Assembly (NCBI RefSeq): GCF_900119315.1
Contig: NZ_LT827010.1
Location: forward strand, 3,815,001-3,879,000
Origin: Actinoplanes sp. SE50/110
Lineage (GTDB): Bacteria > Actinomycetota > Actinomycetes > Mycobacteriales > Micromonosporaceae
Direction of reading: 5' to 3'
Length of the DNA stretch: 64,000 nucleotides
The notes below the pieces were generated by a model. It was not told where the DNA came from. It saw only the letters and a list, made by a program, of their open reading frames with translations, and did no database searches. This document shows positions 33,739-42,934 of the stretch, in pieces (position 1 is the stretch's first letter; each line of letters begins with the position of its first letter). Position numbers and translations under genes: made by a program.

Positions 33739-36093
33739 CTACCGCTGGTGGGAGAAGGTGAGGCCGTTCAGCAGCTCGGCGGCGTGGCGGTCGGTTGCGG
33801 TGTCGGCGTCGATCCCGGCTTCGGCGAGCGCCTGGTGGAGCTGCTCTCGGCGATGCCGGATGCCGTCGGCGTCATGTAGCCGGGCCGCGGCCTGCATGGC
33901 GTGGCGGGCGAGTTCTTCGGACATCGGGTCGTAGTCGCAGGCGGTTTCGTAGAGGGTGCGCGCGGCCTGCGGGTTGTCGTCGGCGACCAGACGTGCGGTC
34001 TGCAGGTGCAGTCGGATCAGCAGCCGCCGGGCCTGCTCCCGGTCGGTGTCGATCCATTCGTAGGCGGTGTCCGCCGCCGGGGCACGCCCGCCGGCCACCG
34101 TGACCGCTTCCCGCAGGTGATCCAGCCGGGTGCTGTCGTCGGTTGCGGTGGCCGCGGCCGTGTGGGCGTCCAGGATCTGCCACCAGTCGACGTCGACCAG
34201 GTCGGGGTTGAGGTGGTAGCGGCCGCCGGTGTTGATGACCGGCTCCAGGCGGTTGCCGTCATGGGGCGGGAGGCCGCCGCGGACGCCGGAGCGGATGATG
34301 TTGCGCAGGTTGGCGACGCAGGTGGAGAGGCGGTCGGTGGCACGGGCGACGGTGACGTCCGGCCAGATCCCTTCCATGATGTCGTCGATGGCGGCGCCGT
34401 CGCGGTTGAGGACCAGGTAGACGCAGAGTTCCAGGCTTTTGGAGCGCAGGCCGCGGACCGGGTTGCCGTCGGGTCCGAGGATGGCCGGTCGGCCCAGGAT
34501 GCGGATGGCCACCCGGCCGGTGGTCGGATGCTCCGCTGGCGCGGCGACGGGTTCCACGGTGGCCGGTTCGACGGTCATCGGAACAACGGTGGCCGGTTTG
34601 GGGGTGGTCTTCTCGGCTGCGGTCAGCAGCGTGGCGGCGGCACCGGCGTTGAGGACGGCGAGTTCACCGGCTTCGGTGGCGCCGTCCGCGGTGACGGTCA
34701 GGGTGGTGCCGGACGGCCACTCGCCGAGCAGGGTGATGTCGATGCCGAGCCGTTCTCCTTCACGTGCCGCGGTGGCGAGCCGGCCGTGCCAGGCGTTGTC
34801 CGGGACGTCGGTGAGTACCAGCATGGTGGGTTTCGGCGGGGCGCCGTCATCGAGATCATCGGCGAGCCGGCTACGGCGGATGATCTCCTCGTCCAGGGCG
34901 GCGAGCGCGGCCGCGAAGTCCTCGACGACGGTGACGCCGCCCCGAAGCGGTGTGTCGGGCAGCAGGGCGTCGCGGGTGGCCGCGGTGGTCAGTGCGGTGG
35001 TGTCGGCGATGCTGCCGGTGATGACGGCGACCAGGGCGGCGCGGGCCGCGTCGTGGGCGCCCGGCCCGATCAGGGCGGTGGCCGGGTTGTCCGGCGGCCG
35101 CACGGTGATCGGCTGGTGGCTGGCCGCTGGGGTAGCTGCGCCGGACGCCGCGGCGGTCGGGGGCCGGCCGGCGGGCGTGGTGGTCGGCAGCAGGGTGACG
35201 CTGGCCGGTCGGGTCGGGTCGCCTGGATGCGCGGCGCGACGTTTGCGCCGCCACAGTAGGCCTGCGGCGTACGCGCAACCGGCCGCGATCGTGAGACCGG
35301 CGATGCCGAGCGTGACCGCGGGCCCGGTCTGGTTGTTCGTCTGCGGCGCCGCTTGTGGCGCTGCAGTTGCCGGTACCGGTGTGGTGACGGTGTTGCCGGA
35401 GTCAGCCGGCCGGCTGGGTTTCGGGGATGGTCTGTGTGTCGGTGCCGCCGCGGGACCGGTGCAGGTGTCGGAGGCCGGCGGGGTGGCATTGGCCGGCATT
35501 TTCAGTTTCCAGCCGGGGAAGATGACGTCCGGATTGGTCAGACGGCCGCCGACGGTCGGGAAGCGTTTGCCGCGGTTGAGTTTGAAGATGGTCGGCCAGC
35601 GGTCCGGGTCACCCAGCCGCTGTTTGGCGATTTTGGAGAGCGTGTCGCCGCGGTGCACGGTGCACGTCGGGTCCGCGTGACCGGCGGTGGGCGCCCGGTC
35701 GGTGATGGTTCCGGTGAGCAGGGTCGGCCCGGTGGCCGTCGCGGTCGCCGGGGGAGCGGCCGCCGCCGGTGCGTAGGTCGCCGTGACGGCGGCGGCCCCG
35801 AGCAGGGTGGCGGCCAGGCCCTGCAGCGGCCCGGGCAGGTACTGGGCAAGCCGGCTGAGCCGGTGCGCTGACCGTGCCGCGATTTTGAGTGACAGCACCG
35901 CAGCGAATGCCCAGCTGAACCAGGCGATGGCGGCCAGCAGTCCGGGTAGGAATGGTGCGGCGAACGGGTTGGCGGCCCACGCTTGCAGATCCACGCCGGT
36001 CGGCAGCCGGCTGGGCAGGGGTGAGCCGGCCAGGGCGACGAGCCCGACCGGGAATCCGGCCAGCACGACGGACAGAATCAGGCCGATGCGCAC
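33739..36093 (-). CDS. Membrane protein with LysM domain and C-terminal BTAD-type DNA-binding domain
   Basis: A 784-residue protein. Order: signal-anchor helix (about 5-23), membrane helix (about 49-70), helix (about 90-108), LysM domain (144-200: CTVHRGDTLSKIAKQRLGDP, then NPDVIFPGWKLKMP), Pro/Thr linker, membrane helix (about 272-290), a soluble alpha/beta domain, and from about 540 a winged helix (VAIRILGRPAILGPDGN, LELCVYLVLN) plus BTAD helices. LysM would sit outside and bind peptidoglycan, while the C-terminal regulator is inside. GTG 36093 follows GGAGG by five bases. It is divergent from the Hsp70-like gene. The design suggests wall sensing coupled to transcription; this is inference. 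Confidence 0.85.
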   Translation of the reverse strand: MRIGLILSVVLAGFPVGLVALAGSPLPSRLPTGVDLQAWAANPFAAPFLPGLLAAIAWFSWAFAAVLSLKIAARSAHRLSRLAQYLPGPLQGLAATLLGAAAVTATYAPAAAAPPATATATGPTLLTGTITDRAPTAGHADPTCTVHRGDTLSKIAKQRLGDPDRWPTIFKLNRGKRFPTVGGRLTNPDVIFPGWKLKMPANATPPASDTCTGPAAAPTHRPSPKPSRPADSGNTVTTPVPATAAPQAAPQTNNQTGPAVTLGIAGLTIAAGCAYAAGLLWRRKRRAAHPGDPTRPASVTLLPTTTPAGRPPTAAASGAATPAASHQPITVRPPDNPATALIGPGAHDAARAALVAVITGSIADTTALTTAATRDALLPDTPLRGGVTVVEDFAAALAALDEEIIRRSRLADDLDDGAPPKPTMLVLTDVPDNAWHGRLATAAREGERLGIDITLLGEWPSGTTLTVTADGATEAGELAVLNAGAAATLLTAAEKTTPKPATVVPMTVEPATVEPVAAPAEHPTTGRVAIRILGRPAILGPDGNPVRGLRSKSLELCVYLVLNRDGAAIDDIMEGIWPDVTVARATDRLSTCVANLRNIIRSGVRGGLPPHDGNRLEPVINTGGRYHLNPDLVDVDWWQILDAHTAAATATDDSTRLDHLREAVTVAGGRAPAADTAYEWIDTDREQARRLLIRLHLQTARLVADDNPQAARTLYETACDYDPMSEELARHAMQAAARLHDADGIRHRREQLHQALAEAGIDADTATDRHAAELLNGLTFSHQR

Positions 36094-36271
36094 GAAGACC
36101 TCCGGCGTCGTCGAGGTGAAGCGTTGTCAGCGACGCTAGGTGCGTGCCGGGCGCGTTCGGCGCTGTGCGCACCTGACAAGGTCCATACACAACCTTTCGC
36201 CGCCCTTACGAAGCCTGATCAGACGCGAATTGGTGCTGACGCATTGGCGGTGATCTGTTTGTATGTGATCC

Positions 36272-38092
36272 ATGCAGTTCGGAGCGCCGCGTCTGGCGAT
36301 CGATTACGGCACCGCCTGCACTCGTGCGGTGATCGCCGGTCCGGATCAGCCTTGGCAGCCCGTGACGATCGACGGGGGTCCGGAGCCGAGCAGCGTCGCG
36401 CACGTCGATGCGAGCGGGCAGATCAGCACGGGCAACACCGCGTGGCGCCTCGCCGTCACCGACCCGGACGGATTCGTCGGTGCGCCGCTGGCCGAGGGGA
36501 CCGGCACCGTGCAACGGCACGGCCACGACATCGAGGTGGCAGATCTGGTGGCGGCGACGCTGCGACTGGTCGCGGACGAGGCTGCCCGACTGTGCGGAAC
36601 CGTCCCGGTGGACGTGCGGATGTGTGTGCCGGCCGGGTGGGGACCGCGGCGGCGGACCTGGCTGCGGCAGGCCGCCCGGCGGGCCGGCCTGGGAATGCCG
36701 ACGCTGGTCGAAACGCCGATCGCGGTCGCCAACCACCAACTGTTGGCCGGCGTCCAGCTGCCTGTTGGCACGTTTGTGCTGGTCTGTGACGTCGGGGCGA
36801 CGATGGAGGCCAGCGTGCTGCGGCGCGGGCCGGGCGGCTTCGAGGTGCTGTCCACGCTGTACGACGCCGATGCCGGCGGACAGGCCGTCGACAAGGTGTT
36901 GGCCGACACGCTGCTCGTGCCGGCCACCGGCGCCACCAACGGGACGCCATCGTGGGCGGTGCTGGCCAGTATGCGTACCGGCAAGGAGGCCGTTTCGTTC
37001 CAGCCGGCCGTGACCGTGCCGCTGCCCCCGCCCGACCCGGCGGTCATCGTGAACGCCGCCACCGTGGAGGCGGCCGCACAGCCCGTCCTCAGTCGGGCCG
37101 CGGACCTGGCCGCGGCCGCCGTCGGCGCGGCCGAGATCAGCCCGGCCGACCTGGCAGCCGTCTACGCCGTCGGCGCCGTCGCGGCCATGCCCGCCCTGCG
37201 CCCGGCGGTCGAGCAACGGCTCGGGGTGCCCGTGCAGGTGGTGCCGATGCCGGGTGCGACGGCGGTGCTCGGCGCGGCCGAAGCGACCGGCGCCGCGTTC
37301 GAGGAGACGGCCGGTGAGGTGCCGCCGCCGACGCTGCGCAGCACGCTGGGACTGCTCGTACCAGGAATCCTGTCGTTGATCCTGTTTGCGCATTTCGTGT
37401 TCTCGGCCGATTTCAGCGGCTCTCGGGTGCTGCGGACCCCGCCGTGGTGGGTGTGGGCGAACTGGGGTGAGCTCGCCATCGCCTGCGTGCTGACCCTGGT
37501 CGTGTGTGTGGCCGCCAGCCCGTGGATCGGCCTGGCGCTGAGCCGGGATCAGCGGCTCAAGGGCCGGTGGGACGCGCCCGGGCAGCGGGCGGCGGGGCAG
37601 ATCACCGCGGTGGCGATCGCCGCCGCGGTCGCCGCGCTGTACGCGGTGGCCGGCGGCCTCTACTTCATCCTGCCGTTCACCCTGCCGCTGCGCTGGGCGC
37701 TGCTGCCGATCCTGCCGATCGGGCTGATCGTGGTCGCCATCGCCCTGCGCAACCGGAAACGGCCGGGCCCGCCGGCCGGGGACTTCCCGATGCTGCCGGT
37801 GCTGCTGATGGGCGGTGGAGACCTGCTGTTCTCCTACACGGTCACCAGCCGACACCTGCCGTGGCTGCACCTGTGGTTCCTGATCGGTACCCGGGTGGGA
37901 GTCGCGCTGATCGGCGTGGGCATCGCCATGTTGCTGCTGCAGATCGCGGTGCTGCGCACGATCGCCGCGGTGACGCTCGGCGTGTTCGGGTTCTTCATCG
38001 CCGACTTCCGGCTCAACAACGTCCTCGGGGTCGCGGTCTCGCTGGCCGTCACCGGTTGGTGGGCGCAGCGGCTCTGGGCGCTGCTGCGGTGA
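36272..38092 (+). CDS. Hsp70-like ATPase fused to a polytopic membrane domain
   Basis: A 606-residue protein. The N-terminal 350 residues are an actin/Hsp70-type nucleotide-binding domain (LAIDYGTACTRAVI phosphate-1 loop, VRMCVPAGWGPRRRTWLRQA, LVETPIAVANHQL, FVLVCDVGATMEASVLRR phosphate-2 loop). No substrate-binding domain follows; instead about seven membrane helices run to the C-terminus, from LLVPGILSLILFAHFVF to VAVSLAVTGWW. Such proteins occur with BTAD regulators near actinobacterial conjugation genes. It overlaps the following BTAD gene by 4 nt (GTGA). Exact role unknown; a membrane chaperone or anchor for secretion is possible. Confidence 0.82.
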   Translation: MQFGAPRLAIDYGTACTRAVIAGPDQPWQPVTIDGGPEPSSVAHVDASGQISTGNTAWRLAVTDPDGFVGAPLAEGTGTVQRHGHDIEVADLVAATLRLVADEAARLCGTVPVDVRMCVPAGWGPRRRTWLRQAARRAGLGMPTLVETPIAVANHQLLAGVQLPVGTFVLVCDVGATMEASVLRRGPGGFEVLSTLYDADAGGQAVDKVLADTLLVPATGATNGTPSWAVLASMRTGKEAVSFQPAVTVPLPPPDPAVIVNAATVEAAAQPVLSRAADLAAAAVGAAEISPADLAAVYAVGAVAAMPALRPAVEQRLGVPVQVVPMPGATAVLGAAEATGAAFEETAGEVPPPTLRSTLGLLVPGILSLILFAHFVFSADFSGSRVLRTPPWWVWANWGELAIACVLTLVVCVAASPWIGLALSRDQRLKGRWDAPGQRAAGQITAVAIAAAVAALYAVAGGLYFILPFTLPLRWALLPILPIGLIVVAIALRNRKRPGPPAGDFPMLPVLLMGGGDLLFSYTVTSRHLPWLHLWFLIGTRVGVALIGVGIAMLLLQIAVLRTIAAVTLGVFGFFIADFRLNNVLGVAVSLAVTGWWAQRLWALLR

Positions 38093-39750
38093 TCCGCGCC
38101 GTACGTGGCCTCGGCGTCCTGCTGGTCGCGCTCGCGGTGGTCGCCGGACCACCCGCGCTGGTCGCACTGTGGTTCGTAGACCATCCGCAGCAGCTGCCGA
38201 GCCTGGCTGACCTGACCACCGACGGCCCGCCGGGGACCCGGTTCGTGCTGGCCGTCGGCGCCATTCCGGCCCTGCTGGTGTGGCTGCTGGTGAGCACCGC
38301 GGTGCTGCGCCGCGGTATCCGGCGGGCCCGCATGCACCTGCGGATGCCGACTCCGTCGCAGCTGACCGCCGGGTCGATGGCCGGTGCGGTGGTCCTGGGC
38401 GGGCCCGCGATCGTCGCGGTGACCGCACCGGCCACCCCGGCAGCGGCCGCGACCACCGTTGGAGACACGACCGTTGCCCGCGGTGTGGAGCTGCCGGACG
38501 GGGCCGGGTGGGTCCCGATCGCGGTCGGTCAGGCAGTGGCGAGCACCGCGGCGGCCCTCTGGCTGCGGCGGCGCCGCGACTACCGGCCGGGCGCGTCCGG
38601 CAGCGAGGAGCTGCGGCCGCTGCCGGCCACCGTGAACGCGTTGGCCGCACTGTCCGGCGAGTCCACGGCGGCCGCTGCGCTGGTTGATCGGCTGCCAGCC
38701 GGTGGGATCGCCCTGACCGGGCCTGGGGCCCGCGACGCGCTGCGCGGGCTGCTGATCAGTCTGCTGCTCAGCGGGCGCAAGGTGAGCATCACCTGGGCGG
38801 ACCTCGGGGAACTACTGGACGACCCGTACCGGGCGGGGCCGGTCCCGGCCGGGCTGCGCGTCGTCGACGACCCGGACACGACTGACAGCGACGAGGTGAC
38901 ACTGACCCTGCACCCGCTCACCTCGACCGGCACCTGGGTGAGCGCCGGCCGGGGTGCGGCGGCGACGCGGTGGGAGGTCGACCTCGACGGGACGGTTACC
39001 GGAACGCGGCGGCTGTGCGTGCTCAACGCCCGCGCCGCCACCGACCTACTCGACCTGCTCGCCGCAGCCCACCCGCAGCAACCGCCGACAGCCGGCGCAC
39101 CGCAGCAGGCGGTCGCCGCACTGCGGCTGTTGGGTGGCTGCGCGCTGAGTGTCGGCGGGCGTCCGGTGCCGGTGCGGCGCACCGCCGGCCTGCAGGTTCT
39201 CGCCTATCTCGGGCTGCACCCGGACGGTGCGACCGGTCACGAGCTGATCGCCGCGATCTGGCCCGGGCTGCGCCCGGCGAGCATTACCAACCGGCTGTAC
39301 ATCACGATCAGCGAACTTCGCAAAGACCTTCGCCACGGTACGGAGGTCGAACTGATCCGGCACGAGCGCAGCCGATACCGACTGACCGCCGCGGTCGAGG
39401 TCGACCTGCACGTCGTGCGGGATGCGGCGGGCCGGGTGGATCGTGCGGTCACCGCGGCCGAGCGGCGGCAGGCGCAGCGGGCGCTCATCGACGCGTATGC
39501 GGGGGAGCTGGCGGCCGGCTGCGACTGGCCGTGGCTGGTCCCGGCCCGCGAAACCCTGCGCCGGCGGATCCTGACCGGCTACGTCGACCTGGCCGAGGCG
39601 GCGGCACCGGCCGAAGCGCTGCAGCTGCTGCGGGCCGCGATCACGGTCGACCCGTGCAACGACGACATCCGGGCGCGGGCCGCGCAGCTGGCCGACGAAC
39701 CCGACACCGCGCTGCGGCGTAAGCCGCGACCGCATCAGCGACCGGCGTGA
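38089..39750 (+). CDS. Membrane-bound BTAD-type transcriptional regulator
   Basis: A 553-residue protein starting at GTG 38089, overlapping the Hsp70-like stop. Membrane helices lie at about 4-26, 48-68 and 100-125; then a soluble domain, and from about 345 a winged helix (LLGGCALSVGGRPVPVRRTA, VLAYLGLHPDGATGHELIAA, IWPGLRPASITNRLYITI) followed by BTAD helices. It resembles the divergent LysM-containing protein but has no LysM. Both probably act on genes of the same element. Confidence 0.82.
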   Translation: MIRAVRGLGVLLVALAVVAGPPALVALWFVDHPQQLPSLADLTTDGPPGTRFVLAVGAIPALLVWLLVSTAVLRRGIRRARMHLRMPTPSQLTAGSMAGAVVLGGPAIVAVTAPATPAAAATTVGDTTVARGVELPDGAGWVPIAVGQAVASTAAALWLRRRRDYRPGASGSEELRPLPATVNALAALSGESTAAAALVDRLPAGGIALTGPGARDALRGLLISLLLSGRKVSITWADLGELLDDPYRAGPVPAGLRVVDDPDTTDSDEVTLTLHPLTSTGTWVSAGRGAAATRWEVDLDGTVTGTRRLCVLNARAATDLLDLLAAAHPQQPPTAGAPQQAVAALRLLGGCALSVGGRPVPVRRTAGLQVLAYLGLHPDGATGHELIAAIWPGLRPASITNRLYITISELRKDLRHGTEVELIRHERSRYRLTAAVEVDLHVVRDAAGRVDRAVTAAERRQAQRALIDAYAGELAAGCDWPWLVPARETLRRRILTGYVDLAEAAAPAEALQLLRAAITVDPCNDDIRARAAQLADEPDTALRRKPRPHQRPA

Positions 39751-39982
39751 CCCGGGCTGTTGGGTAGGGCGGTTACGGTCGGCGGCATCACTTCTGTGAT
39801 CCCTTCAGCACCACTTCGCGGGCTTCGCCGCCCACGACCGCGGTAGCCACCGCCCACCACCTGCTCAGCAGGTCGGTCGGCTCGCACCGCACGTCGGCGC
39901 CGCGAACCGCACCCCATCCGGCAGTGCCGGATCGCGCCGTCGTGCGCACCCATCTCCCTGCTCTGATCCTTGGAGGATCACC

Positions 39983-40654
39983 ATGCCCTGGACCACCCTC
40001 GTCTGCCTACCGGCAGACACCCCACCCTCCGACTACGCCGTACAGGCAGAACTCCGCCTGGCCCGCGCCGGGCTGACCGCCGCCGGTCTGCTCCGGCACT
40101 TCCCGGCCGTCACCCGCTGGCGGCGCGGCTCGCTGCTGCTCCCGCTGCGCGGCGCCGCCGCCGGAGGACCGGTCGCCCGGCTCCAGCTCGACGCGATGCG
40201 TGAAGGCGTGCACCGACTGCACTGGTTCCGTTGGCAGGCCTGGCGGCAGACGGTCGCCGGCACACCGACCGCGAAACCGTACTGGATGTTCCTGGACCGG
40301 CACCGGGCCGCTCCGCACCGGTACGAGTTCGCCCGGGCCAGGACCGACTATCTGTCCCAGCCCCGGATCGCGGCGATGCGCGTCTACAACGCGATGCCGT
40401 ACCGGCCGTTCGATCTGCCGACCAGCCATCTGGAGGCGCTGCAACTGGGCGCCGAAACCTACACCCACCTGGGCTGGCTGTCCGCGGTGCCCGGCCGGGC
40501 ACTGCTCGACCCGGACGGCCTACTGCTGGCCCAACCCGACGACCGGCTCGATGCCCGGCTGACCTACCTGGAGCAGGCCAACCGATGCCTGAACCTGCTG
40601 GGCCGCCGGGACGTCCTGGTCGCCGCGGTCACGGAGCCCCGGGAGCGCGGATGA
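39983..40654 (+). CDS. Conserved hypothetical protein of the element
   Basis: A 223-residue soluble protein rich in Arg, Trp and aromatic residues (GVHRLHWFRWQAWRQTVAGT, FLDRHRAAPHRYEFARARTD). TTGGAGGA lies five bases before the ATG, and the stop overlaps the GGDEF gene (ATGA). No family is recognised; coupling suggests a role with the cyclase. Confidence 0.7.
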   Translation: MPWTTLVCLPADTPPSDYAVQAELRLARAGLTAAGLLRHFPAVTRWRRGSLLLPLRGAAAGGPVARLQLDAMREGVHRLHWFRWQAWRQTVAGTPTAKPYWMFLDRHRAAPHRYEFARARTDYLSQPRIAAMRVYNAMPYRPFDLPTSHLEALQLGAETYTHLGWLSAVPGRALLDPDGLLLAQPDDRLDARLTYLEQANRCLNLLGRRDVLVAAVTEPRERG

Positions 40655-41271
40655 ACGCCGTGCGGACCGTCTGTCTGGTCGTGCTGGCCGACCTGCTGTT
40701 GATCCTCAGCGGGCCGCTGCTGCCGGTGATCATGCCGCTGCACGCGGCCGTGCTCGGTGTGCTGCTGATCCGGCTGTGCAGCGAGGTGGCGCAGGCCCTG
40801 CGGGACCCGGTCACTGGGATCTCGGTGCGGCGGGTCGCCGAACGGCACCTCGACCGGGCCCGCGGCGAGGTGACCGTGGCGCTGATCGACGGCGATGACC
40901 TGCACGGGGTCAACCGCCGGTTTGGTCACGCCGGTGGTGACGCCCTGCTGGCCGCCCTCGCCGTCCGGCTGCAGCAGGCCGCCGAGCGAGGCGATGTGGT
41001 CGCTCGGCTCGGCGGCGACGAGTTCGTCCTGATCAGCCGCCGACCGGTCGACACCGTGCGGCGGCAGCTGACGGCCGTGTTGGCCACCCCGGTCGTACTG
41101 TCCGGTCACCCCGTCCCGGTCCGGTTCTCGGCCGGCATCTGCCGGGTTCCCGGCGGGGATCACCGGCGCGCCCTGACTCACGCCGACCGGCTGATGTACG
41201 CCGCCAAACACCAGGGCGGCGGAATCGTCACCGACCGCTGCCCGGACAACACCGACCACCACCAGTACTGA
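40651..41271 (+). CDS. Membrane-anchored GGDEF protein (diguanylate cyclase)
   Basis: A 206-residue protein: two close N-terminal membrane helices (VCLVVLADLLLILSGPLLPV, then AAVLGVLLIRL), and one GGDEF domain with DPVTGISVRRVAERHL, DGDDLHGVNRRFGHAGGDAL and an intact GGDEF at about 121-125 (ARLGGDEFVLI). It should make c-di-GMP; no RxxD inhibitory site was noted before the motif. The gene overlaps the preceding hypothetical gene. A cyclase among conjugation-associated genes is unusual and may link transfer to surface attachment. Confidence 0.88.
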   Translation: MNAVRTVCLVVLADLLLILSGPLLPVIMPLHAAVLGVLLIRLCSEVAQALRDPVTGISVRRVAERHLDRARGEVTVALIDGDDLHGVNRRFGHAGGDALLAALAVRLQQAAERGDVVARLGGDEFVLISRRPVDTVRRQLTAVLATPVVLSGHPVPVRFSAGICRVPGGDHRRALTHADRLMYAAKHQGGGIVTDRCPDNTDHHQY

Positions 41272-41369
41272 CCTGATCCCTCGCCGGGGGACCCGAGCAC
41301 CATCCCCGGCGGACGTCCGGGCTCCGTGGTGCGCAGGTTCCCTGGCCTCAGCCAAGGAGAACCCCGACC

Positions 41370-42320
41370 ATGCAACGACCGGAAATCCGGATCACCAGCT
41401 CGGCCGATGCCGCGACGATCGTCGCCTACCTGCTCGGCTATCAGCCGGTCAACTGCCTCACCGTGCTCGCCGTCGCCGACGGCACGGTCGCCTTCGCCGG
41501 CGCACAAGCACTGGACGGCATGCCCGACCCCCGGGCGGCCGCCGGCCGCCTGGCCACCGTGGTGTACAACAACGGCTTCACCCAGGTCGTCCTCGTCGGT
41601 TACGGCACCCACCAGTCGATGCGCGACCCGCTGCAACAGGCCATCGACCTGTTCACCAGCATCGGCGTGACGGTGCTCGACGCGATGCGCGTCGACGACG
41701 GCCGGCTCTGGCATGTCGGCTGCGGCGACCCGGACTGCGAGCGCAACGGCGTCGCGTTCGACCCGCAGACCACGATCATCGCCGCCGAAGCCACCTTCGC
41801 CGGTGTCGAACTCGCTCCGGACCGGGAAACCCTCGAAGCCCGCCTCGACCCGATCACCGGAGAACCACGACAGCGGATGCGCGCCGCCGTCGCCCGCATC
41901 CTGCAGAGCACGGTCCTGCCGATCGACCACCGACGGGCGATGCGGCTGATCGACCAGCTCACGCAACAGGCGCTCGCCGGCCCGCTCAGCGACGACGATG
42001 CCGCTCAACTGCTGGTGCTGCTCGCCTTCGCTGAGCTGCGCAACTACGCCGTCCATCTGGTGCACGGCAGCGACGAGGACGTGCACGCCTGGCGCGATCT
42101 GACCCGTCGGGCCGGCACCGGCACGCTCGCCTGCACCCCGGCCACCTTCCTCGCCCTGGCCGCCCTGCAGGGCGGCGACGGCACCACCGCCGCCATCGCC
42201 GCCGGGCGCGCCCGCGCAGCCGACCCCGACGACGACTTCGCCCACCTGCTCGAACGGGCCCTCCAGGCCGGCATCAGCCCACAGGCGCTGCGCGAAGTTC
42301 TGCACAAACCCCAGCACTGA
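41370..42320 (+). CDS. DUF4192 family protein
   Basis: A 316-residue protein with the DUF4192 pattern: ITSSADAATIVAYLLGYQPV, NCLTVLAVADGTVAF, QVVLVGYGT, and later CTPATFLALAALQGGDGTTA and AAIAAGRARAADPDDDFAHL. AAGGAGA precedes the ATG. The family is common in actinobacteria and of unknown function. A strong hairpin follows. Confidence 0.85.
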   Translation: MQRPEIRITSSADAATIVAYLLGYQPVNCLTVLAVADGTVAFAGAQALDGMPDPRAAAGRLATVVYNNGFTQVVLVGYGTHQSMRDPLQQAIDLFTSIGVTVLDAMRVDDGRLWHVGCGDPDCERNGVAFDPQTTIIAAEATFAGVELAPDRETLEARLDPITGEPRQRMRAAVARILQSTVLPIDHRRAMRLIDQLTQQALAGPLSDDDAAQLLVLLAFAELRNYAVHLVHGSDEDVHAWRDLTRRAGTGTLACTPATFLALAALQGGDGTTAAIAAGRARAADPDDDFAHLLERALQAGISPQALREVLHKPQH

Positions 42321-42347
42321 CCCACGGCCTGCCCGTCCTGATCACCA

Positions 42348-42379
42348 GGAGATCCCGGGCACGCCAGCCCGGGATCTCC
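42348..42379 (+). terminator. Perfect hairpin between DUF4192 and the next gene
   Basis: Stem of 13 perfect base pairs (42348-42360 with 42367-42379) and a six-base loop (ACGCCA), starting 28 bases after the DUF4192 stop and ending 25 bases before the next ATG. It may terminate or attenuate transcription between the two genes. Confidence 0.7.
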
Positions 42380-42403
42380 CCTCTTCGCGAAGGGACACCT
42401 CTC

Positions 42404-42916
42404 ATGGGCTACCTCCACTACTGGTCCCTGCTCCTCAACGATCCCGCCTACCAGGCCGCCTGGCCGCAGCTGGTCAACGACACCGTGCGGATCGTCGATG
42501 CCGTCCGCCGCGCCGGCATCGACCTGGCCGGGCCTCTCGGTGACAACCGGCCGATCCTCGACGCGACCGGCGACCTCACCTTCAACGGCGACCGCGTCGC
42601 CGGTCACGCCGCCGACACCTTCACCCTGCGCCGGCCGCAGAACGGCGGGGACCGGCCGCAGTGGATCGCCGGCTACTGCGACACCAAACGCTTCCCCTAT
42701 GACCTGGCCGTCGCCGCCACGCTGCTGCGCTGCCACCTGCTCGTGCCCACCGCCCTGACCCTCAGCAGCGACGGCAGCTGGGAACGGCAGTGGAAGTACG
42801 GCAAGAAACTCCCCGGCCGGCGCCGCCGCGCACCCGCCGCCCGCACCCTGCTCACCGACCTGTTCGGCCCCATCCCGGACACCGACCCGCTCACCCCGCT
42901 GAGCGCGCGGCACTGA
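42404..42916 (+). CDS. Hypothetical protein of the element, 170 aa
   Basis: A soluble protein (MGYLHYWSLLLNDPAYQAAW start) with a basic C-terminal part (KYGKKLPGRRRRAPAARTLL). GAAGGGA lies upstream of the ATG. The repeated appearance of this gene type between DUF4192 and DprA-like genes is from memory and not certain. No function is assigned. Confidence 0.7.
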   Translation: MGYLHYWSLLLNDPAYQAAWPQLVNDTVRIVDAVRRAGIDLAGPLGDNRPILDATGDLTFNGDRVAGHAADTFTLRRPQNGGDRPQWIAGYCDTKRFPYDLAVAATLLRCHLLVPTALTLSSDGSWERQWKYGKKLPGRRRRAPAARTLLTDLFGPIPDTDPLTPLSARH

Positions 42917-42934
42917 CCGAAAGGACACCCCTCG

